Origin: JBJEDU01 sp051872395
GTDB taxonomy: Bacteria > Bacillota_I > Bacilli_A > RFN20 > CAG-826
Reading direction: 5' to 3'
Length of the DNA: 25,319 nt
NCBI GenBank assembly: GCA_051872395.1
Contig: JBJEDU010000028.1
Coordinates: forward strand, 1-25,319
Of this stretch, positions 7,605 through 13,697 are shown piece by piece (position 1 is the first letter of the stretch; the number at the start of each line of letters is the position of its first letter). The notes under the pieces were generated by a model. The model ran no database searches. It was not told where the DNA came from and saw nothing but the letters and a program-made list of their open reading frames with translations. The translations under genes and the position numbers were made by a program.

Positions 7605-7898
7605 ATGGAATGCTGTAAAAAAGAAAAGAAAACAATTCGAAGTGAAGAAGATAAAAACAAAATCAATAATCGTATTAATCGTATTATTGGTCAATTGAAC
7701 GCTATAAAAGGAATGATTGAAAAAGATACATATTGTGAAGATATTATCATTCAATTATTAGCGATTGAAAAATCCACTCATTCATTATCGACATTTATGT
7801 TAGAAAAACATTTATCTAGTTGTGTTAAAAAGGCGATTGAAAATAAAGATGATACCATCGTTGAAGAAATAACCACACTCTTCAAGAGGTATGAATAA
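7605..7898 (+). CDS. csoR: Copper-sensing repressor CsoR
   Basis: All-helical DUF156-family metal sensor of 97 residues. The Cu(I) ligands C44, H69 and C73 are present and spaced exactly as C36, H61 and C65 of the Mycobacterium protein, which separates it from FrmR/RcnR/CstR relatives. The first helix carries the typical RINRIIGQ. An extra N-terminal ECC pair (C3, C4) may add metal binding. GAGG lies 8 nt before the ATG. The stop TAA (7896-7898) shares a base with the copA ATG, so the two genes are translationally coupled. It most likely represses its own operon through the operator at 7567-7583. Confidence 0.94.
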   Translation: MECCKKEKKTIRSEEDKNKINNRINRIIGQLNAIKGMIEKDTYCEDIIIQLLAIEKSTHSLSTFMLEKHLSSCVKKAIENKDDTIVEEITTLFKRYE

Positions 7899-10342
7899 TG
7901 AAAAAAGAAATATTTGATATATATGGAATGACTTGTGCATCTTGTCAAGCCCATGTTTCAAATGCCATTAGTAAATTAAAAGGTGTTAAGGATTATAGTG
8001 TCAATCTTTTAACTAATCGATTAGATATTGAATTCGATGAAAAAATATTAAACGAAGCACAAATAATATCAGCAGTAAAATCTAGCGGATATAAGGCTAA
8101 ATTACATAATTCTAATAATATTAAAAAGAAAGAAAAAGATGTCGATTTAATAAAACTAATTATCGCAATTATCACTTTATTAGTGTTGATGTATTTTTCA
8201 ATGGGGCATATGATAAATCTTCCATATCCTTCATTTTTATTAGAGGAAAAAAATGTCATTTACTATTTTTTAATTCAAATCGTATTAATTATTCCAAGTC
8301 TAATCTTATATTATTCATATTTTATTAATGGATTTAGAAATTTATTTAAACTTCGTCCCAACATGGATTCTTTAGTAAGTCTAGGAAGTTTAAGTAGTAT
8401 CATCTATGGTTTATTTGCTTTTGTTATGGTCATTATTGGAAGAGTAAATAACGATTCAACTTTGATACATCGATATATGCATAATTTATATTTAGAAAGT
8501 TCAGCGATGATTATAACTTTAGTGTCCTTAGGCAAATATTTAGAAAAATTATCCAAAAGAAGAACGACAAAATCGATTGAAGATTTAGTCAAATTAAAAC
8601 CGAATACTGCCACTCTTATCGTTGATAATATAGAGAAAGATGTATCAATAGAAGAGGTTAAAAAAGATGATATATTAATCGTCAAACGTGGAGAGATTAT
8701 TCCAGTCGATGGAATTATCATTGAAGGAAAGTCGAGCATCGATGAAAAAAACATTACTGGAGAAAGTGTTCCAGTATTTAAAAAAGAAAATGATGAAGTA
8801 TATTCTTCCACCATCTGTATGACTAATTACATCAAAATTAAAGCAAGTAAGGTTGGTGAAGATTCTTCAATTTCCACGATTATCCGTTTAGTGGAAGAAG
8901 CAAGTAACTCCAAAGCTCCAATTTCCAAATTAGTGGACAAGGTTTCATTTTTCTTTGTTCCAATTATTATTTTCATTTCAATTTTAGTGTTGATATTCAA
9001 TTGGATTTATTATTCATCTTTTGAACAAGCGATTAATTTTGCCTTATCTACACTAGTCATTGCTTGTCCATGCGCTTTAGGTTTAGCGACCCCAGTTGCC
9101 ATCATGGTTTCGATTGGAAAAGGCGCAAAAGAAGGACTTTTAATTAAAAATGCCGAGATTTTAGAAAAAGCTCATTTAATTAAAACAGTGGTCCTTGATA
9201 AAACAGGAACGATATCAAAAGGAGAAATGAGCGTTAAAGAAATAAAGATAAATAAAAATTTAGATAACTATGAAGAAATCATCTATAAATTAGAGGAAAG
9301 ATCTATTCATCCTTTAAGTGAATCGATTAGAAAATATTTATCTATTTACCATGATTCAACATTAGAAGTGAATGAATATGAAGAAATAGATGGAACCGGA
9401 ATAAAAGGAACGATAAATAATAAACATTATCAAATTGGTAATAAAAATTTATTAACTAAAGATAAAGATAATAGTTATTACCATTTATTAGATGAATACA
9501 CTAAAGAAGGAGATATCATCTTATTCATCAAAGAAGAAGATGAAATAATTGGATATATTTTACTCGAAGATGAAATTAAAGAAAGTAGTGTAAACGCGAT
9601 AAAGGAATTTAAAAAGAGAAATATCGAAGTAATAATGCTAACTGGAGATAATAAAAATACCGCTACCGCGGTGAAGAATAAACTCAATATTGATAAATGT
9701 TACTATGAATTATTACCGATTCAAAAACAAGAAATCATCAATAATTTAAAACAAGATAAAAAACATTTAATCGCCATGGTTGGAGATGGAGTAAATGACG
9801 CTATCGCGTTGAGTAGTTCTAATATCTCTATCGCTATCGGAAAAGGATCAGACTTCGCTATTGAAACAAGTGATATTATTTTACAAAGAAATTCTCTTTA
9901 CGATATTATTAATGTTATCAAATTATCAAAAAGAACATATATAACCATCATATTAAATTTATTTTGGGCATTTATTTATAACGTCGTTGGTATCTTATTA
10001 GTGTCTGGTTTATTTTATCCAAAGTTCGGTATTAAACTAACCCCAATGATATCGAGTTTATGTATGAGTTTTTCTTCATTATTTGTCGTCATTAACGCTT
10101 TGACTATTAATATAGATTTTAAAAGAAAGGAAAAAGGAAAAATGGAAGAAGTTGAATTAACTATTAAAGGAATGATGTGTCAACATTGTGTAAGTCACGT
10201 TGAAAAAGCCTTAATAAAATGTAAAGGAGTTAAATCAGTAACAGTGGATTTAAAATCTGAAAAAGCCATTATAAAAGGTAAAAATCTCAACAAGGATAAA
10301 TTAATTGACTGTGTAATTAACGCTGGTTATCAAGCAGAATAA
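7898..10342 (+). CDS. copA: Cu(I)-exporting P1B-type ATPase with C-terminal CopZ-like domain
   Basis: ATP-driven Cu(I) exporter of 814 residues in the plasma membrane. In order: N-terminal heavy-metal domain (1-68, CxxC at C13/C16 in GMTCASC), two leading TM helices, actuator domain with TGES (287-290), the membrane CPC site (390-392), phosphorylation site DKTGT (434-438, D434), the HP motif (471-472), and hinge GDGVND (629-634). Y694-N695 and M723-x3-S727 follow in the last TM helices. CPC plus YN plus MxxxS is the P1B-1 copper signature. Unusually, a second heavy-metal domain (about 750-814, C761/C764 in GMMCQHC) follows the last TM helix. It is the size and sequence type of the chaperone CopZ. 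AAGAGG before the start lies in the end of csoR. Confidence 0.96.
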   Translation: MKKEIFDIYGMTCASCQAHVSNAISKLKGVKDYSVNLLTNRLDIEFDEKILNEAQIISAVKSSGYKAKLHNSNNIKKKEKDVDLIKLIIAIITLLVLMYFSMGHMINLPYPSFLLEEKNVIYYFLIQIVLIIPSLILYYSYFINGFRNLFKLRPNMDSLVSLGSLSSIIYGLFAFVMVIIGRVNNDSTLIHRYMHNLYLESSAMIITLVSLGKYLEKLSKRRTTKSIEDLVKLKPNTATLIVDNIEKDVSIEEVKKDDILIVKRGEIIPVDGIIIEGKSSIDEKNITGESVPVFKKENDEVYSSTICMTNYIKIKASKVGEDSSISTIIRLVEEASNSKAPISKLVDKVSFFFVPIIIFISILVLIFNWIYYSSFEQAINFALSTLVIACPCALGLATPVAIMVSIGKGAKEGLLIKNAEILEKAHLIKTVVLDKTGTISKGEMSVKEIKINKNLDNYEEIIYKLEERSIHPLSESIRKYLSIYHDSTLEVNEYEEIDGTGIKGTINNKHYQIGNKNLLTKDKDNSYYHLLDEYTKEGDIILFIKEEDEIIGYILLEDEIKESSVNAIKEFKKRNIEVIMLTGDNKNTATAVKNKLNIDKCYYELLPIQKQEIINNLKQDKKHLIAMVGDGVNDAIALSSSNISIAIGKGSDFAIETSDIILQRNSLYDIINVIKLSKRTYITIILNLFWAFIYNVVGILLVSGLFYPKFGIKLTPMISSLCMSFSSLFVVINALTINIDFKRKEKGKMEEVELTIKGMMCQHCVSHVEKALIKCKGVKSVTVDLKSEKAIIKGKNLNKDKLIDCVINAGYQAE
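10142..10342 (+). CDS. Possible internally started CopZ-like copper chaperone (66 residues)
   Basis: This is the C-terminal heavy-metal domain of copA, in the same frame. An in-frame ATG (MEEVEL...) at 10142 marks the exact start of the domain and is preceded by the purine-rich AAAGGAAAAAGGAAAA, a plausible ribosome site. The 66-residue product would begin and end like a free CopZ and holds the GMMCQHC metal loop. A free chaperone from the copA gene has precedent in E. coli, where it arises by frameshifting at the N-terminal domain. Here the mechanism would be internal initiation. It may equally be only a fused domain. Confidence 0.35.
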   Translation: MEEVELTIKGMMCQHCVSHVEKALIKCKGVKSVTVDLKSEKAIIKGKNLNKDKLIDCVINAGYQAE

Positions 10343-10362
10343 AAGATATAATTGAATAAAGA

Positions 10363-10408
10363 AAAAGACCATTATTCTAGGGAGAGAGATTATGAATAAT
10401 GGTCTTTT
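10363..10408. terminator. Bidirectional terminator between copA and the lipoprotein gene
   Basis: Perfect 15-bp stem: AAAAGACCATTATTC (10363-10377) pairs with GAATAATGGTCTTTT (10394-10408) around a 16-nt loop. T-runs follow in both directions (TTTTGTTTT on the plus strand, TTTTTCTTTATT on the minus strand). It serves the two convergent transcription units. Confidence 0.85.
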
Positions 10409-10438
10409 GTTTTGTAAGGCTATTCTATTAATATGACC

Positions 10439-11802
10439 TTAGTCTATAACGATGTAGCTGACTTCGCCTGTTTCAGTATCGACAACCTTTTCAAAGAGAA
10501 CAAATGTTTTTTGCTTGCCATCCTTGATTGTCGCTTTGATGAGAGTTTTACCGTCCCAATCAATGAATTTGAAGCTCATTTTATAATTTGAATAAGTTGA
10601 GGAATCTTTCAAAGACAATTCAACTTCATCATTATCGAATTCAATTGAGTAAGAATAAATAGTTCTTCCTCTTGAAACAATTTCATATGAGAATTCAACT
10701 TCGTCTTCTTCGACTTCTTGAGATATGGAAACATAACTTTCTTCGTCAATAATATAACGGAATTTGAATTCATATTCATTGTTTTCGTCTAATTCTTTTC
10801 TACCTTCGATTTCAAATGTTTCTTCACCGATAATAATAATTCCATCAATTCTGAATTCTTTATCTTCGTGAGTGTGAACTGGTGGTTCTACCATCTCTTC
10901 TTCATCTTCGGTGTCAACATCTTCATCGACAGTTTCTTCTTCAGTATCTTCTTCGTCAGTAACNNNNNNNNNNNNNNNNNNNNNNNNNNNNNNNNNNNNN
11001 NNNNNNNNNNNNNNNNNNNNNNNNNNNNNNNNNNNNNNNNNNNNNNNNNNNNNNNNNNNNNNNCGGTGTCAACATCTTCATCGACAGTTTCTTCTTCAGT
11101 ATCTTCTTCGTCAGTAACTACTTCTTCTTCATCTTCTTCACCATCAAGATTTAAAGAGCGATGAGTTCCACCATTATGATAACTATAGTCATCTTTATTT
11201 GCCCATTCTTCTTCTTGGTCCTCGTTTGACCAATCTTGTTGATCTTCACTTAGATCTGGAGGTAATTCATCTTCGTGATCATTTGACCAATCATTATCAT
11301 GGTCTTTCTCATCGCCATGATGATGGTGATCTATATGATGGTGATGGTCACCATCAAAATCTTTATCACCGTTAAATTCATCATCTTCTCTAACAATTTC
11401 AGTTTCGTTGTAATAAAGGGTAAAGCTATTTTCAACCATAGCCATATCTTTATATGAAACTACAACCTTATATGTATATTCTTCTAAATCGCTTTCGCTT
11501 TCAACAACGTTAGATAGTAAACTATCTCCGCTTATCGCTGCTTCAATGGAAGGAAGATATTCTTTAATCAAATTGATTAAATCTTCATCTGGAGTTTCAT
11601 TCATTAACGCTCTAACTCCAGAAGTCGATTCGCCTAATTGAGAGAGCATACCAATTGAAGTGGCAGCTTGATAAGCGAAGACATTTGAACTACTAGCATT
11701 CGTGATTGCGGTTTTAATGTTAGGAGTTTCAGGTAAATTAATTTTGTTACACGCTCCCATCATAAGTGGAAGTAATAAGACAGGAATAAATCTTTTTTTC
11801 AT
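10439..11802 (-). CDS. His/Asp/Glu-rich lipoprotein, interrupted by a scaffold gap
   Basis: Residues 1-18 are a lipoprotein signal ending in the lipobox LMMGAC, with C18 as anchor, so the protein should sit on the outer face of the membrane. The frame runs into 100 N. If the identical 55-mers on both sides (11064-11118 and 10909-10963) are merged, one frame of 402 codons results and ends at 10439. On that reading residues about 144-260 are a low-complexity insert. It has eight histidines in two clusters (153-156, 159-162), many Asp/Glu and scattered Trp, as in metal-binding linkers. Residues 260-287 match the anti-sigma-like protein 205-232 without gaps at about 10 of 28 positions. AAAGGAC lies 12 nt before the ATG. 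Function unknown; a metal- or envelope-sensing partner of the sigma/anti-sigma pair is inference. Confidence 0.78.
10909..10963. repeat. 55-base sequence at the left contig edge, identical to 11064-11118
   Basis: The last 55 bases before the N-run are identical to the first 55 bases after it. The copies stop exactly at the gap edges, as expected for an unmerged k-mer overlap of a de Bruijn assembly. A true tandem repeat in the acidic coding region is the alternative. Confidence 0.9.
10964..11063. other. Assembly gap (100 N)
   Basis: Exactly 100 N, the usual placeholder for a gap of unknown length. It lies inside the lipoprotein gene and shifts the downstream frame, so reading frames across it are artefacts. 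Confidence 0.98.
11064..11118. repeat. 55-base sequence at the right contig edge, identical to 10909-10963
   Basis: The second copy of the 55-mer starts at the first base after the gap. On the minus strand it encodes the acidic segment from VVT to VDVDT-like residues (about 229-246 of the lipoprotein). Confidence 0.9.
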
Positions 11803-11827
11803 AATAACTTTTTTGTCCTTTCACTAT

Positions 11828-11858
11828 ATTAACAATCGGATTTTTAATTTTATTGGAA
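11828..11858 (-). promoter_or_regulatory. Candidate ECF-sigma promoter of the lipoprotein gene
   Basis: On the minus strand TTCCAAT (11858-11852), 15 nt, then ATTGTTAAT (11836-11828). The same two elements with the same spacing precede the ECF sigma gene, with 25 of 31 bases identical overall. The site lies in the 61-nt space between the anti-sigma-like gene and the lipoprotein gene. Confidence 0.55.
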
Positions 11859-11863
11859 TTTTT

Positions 11864-13060
11864 TTAATTTCTTTTAAGTTTTATAGAATAACCTAAAAGT
11901 GTTTCCGTATACATATAATAAGAAGCGGCATCTTCTTCAATTACTTCAAGATTAATAAATCCTGTGTATCTATAAGAATTATTCATTATTTGATAGGCCA
12001 TATAATAATCAAATGATTCTTCTTCACTGGTCCATAAAGAATAGACTGATTTTGAATTATCTATTGCATTTCTTTCAATTTGAACATCAGAATTTTTATT
12101 TTTACCACTGGAGAATTTGATCGATACAAATTCTTCCAATTTATCTCTTCCATGGTCAACGTTTTTATTCACATACGCGAACTTATATATTTCTTTAGTG
12201 AAATTATCAGAAGTTTCTATTTCGTGATAGATGCATAGCAAACATCCATTATTTAAATCGATTTCAATATCGAGTTCATATTCGCTATCATCTTCATGAA
12301 AATTATCTCCTGGTCCATATCCTGGAATAGGTGGTTCTTCCATCTCGATATCTTCTTCTTCAGCGTCAACTTCTTTTTCTCCACGAACAGAATATTTAAC
12401 ACCATTGATATCGAAATAACCTTCGAGAACATATTCATCATCTTCGTGTTCTTTCAATGTTTCTTTGTAATAAAATTTTACTGATTCTTCTTCGGTATCT
12501 TTAATGGTCATAAGATATGGATATTCTTCATTTTCATTATATGTAATGACATAACTTGAACTAATTGTCGTATTAATCATACATTCCGCGGTGAACATAT
12601 ATGAGTTGATATTATTCATTTCTTCAACGAATGTTTGTTCACTTAAATAATCGTTATATCCAGATAAAGAAGATGAGTAAGTAAGATCATTATTACGAAC
12701 CCCTAAAGATGGTACAGAAACTGTTTGATAAGCATCAATCATATTTTCAGCGCTTAAAATTGAGAAAGCGATTTGATTGTTCTTATTATTAACTTCAGTT
12801 ACTTCAATTGGACCGTCTTCACTAGTGGAAATACTAGAGTCGATAAAAGGATTATCTTTAAGAAATGGTAAAATGACGATAAAAGCAAAGACAAAACTTA
12901 AAGATGGCACTAATACGCCAATCGCGATATTAGTTTTATTTTTCTTTTTGACACTTTTAGCGTTGTAAGCTTTTAATACTTCGTCTTTCACATCAGGGAT
13001 TGAATCAGAAGAAAAAGAATCGATGATTGATTGATTTAAGTTTTTATCAAAATTATCCAT
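11864..13060 (-). CDS. Anti-sigma-factor-like one-TM protein
   Basis: Protein of 398 residues with a cytosolic N-terminus of about 43 residues, one TM helix (44-67) and a large acidic outer domain. This is the topology of membrane anti-sigma factors that hold an ECF sigma at the membrane. The call rests on this topology and on its position directly after the sigma gene: the two overlap by 8 nt (13053-13060), and AGGAGG for this ATG lies inside the sigma gene. I do not recognise a named anti-sigma domain. The outer domain has a stretch (193-232, KFYYKET to RGEKEVD) shared with the lipoprotein encoded next, where a His/acid-rich insert splits it. So the ectodomain and lipoprotein look paralogous. 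Confidence 0.7.
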   Translation of the reverse strand: MDNFDKNLNQSIIDSFSSDSIPDVKDEVLKAYNAKSVKKKNKTNIAIGVLVPSLSFVFAFIVILPFLKDNPFIDSSISTSEDGPIEVTEVNNKNNQIAFSILSAENMIDAYQTVSVPSLGVRNNDLTYSSSLSGYNDYLSEQTFVEEMNNINSYMFTAECMINTTISSSYVITYNENEEYPYLMTIKDTEEESVKFYYKETLKEHEDDEYVLEGYFDINGVKYSVRGEKEVDAEEEDIEMEEPPIPGYGPGDNFHEDDSEYELDIEIDLNNGCLLCIYHEIETSDNFTKEIYKFAYVNKNVDHGRDKLEEFVSIKFSSGKNKNSDVQIERNAIDNSKSVYSLWTSEEESFDYYMAYQIMNNSYRYTGFINLEVIEEDAASYYMYTETLLGYSIKLKRN

Positions 13061-13574
13061 TTTTCATTCCTCCTAACTCTTTTTGTAATTTTTTTCTGGC
13101 TTCTTGATAAGTCCATGTCAGTGTTCCTATTGGAATATTTTTTAATTGTGATATTTCTTTAAATGAGTAATCACCTAATACTTTCAATATGAATACCATG
13201 AACTCCTTCTCTGTTAATATTTGTTTGATTTTATCAATGAGATCAGTTTGGAATGTTTGATCTAGGTAATACGCTTCTTCTCTCGTCGAAGAAACATATT
13301 CCAATTCTCTTTTATTTTTCTTGTAATAATTTAAAGAGAGGTTTTTGGCAATAGAAACTAAGTAAGGCACTAAAGGGGTACCGTCCTTTATTTTTGAAAC
13401 GTTATTCAAAAATGAAATATACGTGTCTTGCATTAAGTCCTTCGCGATTTCTTCGTTTCGAAAAATTGCGTAAATAGCAAAATAAACATTCTTTTTACTA
13501 TTCTCGTATAACTCATCAAAGCAAGACATGTCGTTAGATTTTAATTTCTTTAAAATAATGGCCTCATTAGACAT
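13053..13574 (-). CDS. ECF-type RNA polymerase sigma factor
   Basis: Sigma-70-family protein of 173 residues with only regions 2 and 4, as in the extracytoplasmic-function group. Region 2 is about 10-75, with DLMQDTYISFL at 46-56 (core and -10 contacts). Region 4 is about 110-167, with the HTH in YSFKEISQLKNIPIGTLTW followed by a basic helix. It would direct polymerase to a small regulon when released by its anti-sigma partner. It is the first gene of sigma-anti-sigma-lipoprotein and overlaps the second by 8 nt. AGGTG lies just upstream of the ATG. A motif shared with the lipoprotein promoter lies upstream, suggesting autoregulation. It does not fall clearly into a named Bacillus group by eye. 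Confidence 0.9.
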   Translation of the reverse strand: MSNEAIILKKLKSNDMSCFDELYENSKKNVYFAIYAIFRNEEIAKDLMQDTYISFLNNVSKIKDGTPLVPYLVSIAKNLSLNYYKKNKRELEYVSSTREEAYYLDQTFQTDLIDKIKQILTEKEFMVFILKVLGDYSFKEISQLKNIPIGTLTWTYQEARKKLQKELGGMKNG

Positions 13575-13585
13575 ATCTACACCTA

Positions 13586-13616
13586 ATTAACAATTGAAAT
13601 TTGATTTTTATTGGAA
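13586..13616 (-). promoter_or_regulatory. Candidate autoregulated ECF-sigma promoter
   Basis: On the minus strand TTCCAAT (13616-13610), 15 nt, ATTGTTAAT (13594-13586), matching the lipoprotein site in sequence and spacing. The start codon is only 12 nt further on, so the leader would be very short. Confidence 0.55.
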
Positions 13617-13651
13617 AAATTTTAAAATCCCAAAAATATTTTAAATAAAAA

Positions 13652-13680
13652 TCGACAAATAAAAAACAATTGTTTATCTT
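13652..13680 (+). promoter_or_regulatory. Weak candidate promoter of the nucleotidase gene
   Basis: TCGACA (13652-13657), a 17-bp spacer and TATCTT (13675-13680) lie upstream of the AAGG ribosome site. Both boxes are imperfect. Confidence 0.3.
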
Positions 13681-13697
13681 AAAAATAGAAGGCAAAT

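Noticed and set aside
7545..7754. 69-codon minus-strand frame over the csoR promoter and start
   Set aside because: It is antisense to csoR and covers the operator; Phe/Asn-rich composition is that of a shadow frame.
10909..11118. CRISPR array or designed direct repeat
   Set aside because: There are only two copies, placed exactly at the two edges of an assembly gap and inside a coding frame, with no spacers.
10888..11160. Minus-strand frame across the N-run ending in a Lys/Met-rich tail, and plus-strand Ser-rich frames over the same place
   Set aside because: The tail after the gap exists only because 100 N is not a multiple of three. Merging the 55-mer gives a frame that continues into the real C-terminal half. 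The plus-strand frames are antisense to GAA/GAT-rich codons.
12253..12441. 62-codon frame inside the anti-sigma-like gene, as a sign of a frameshift
   Set aside because: The main 398-residue frame is continuous through this part and matches the lipoprotein there, so no frameshift is needed.
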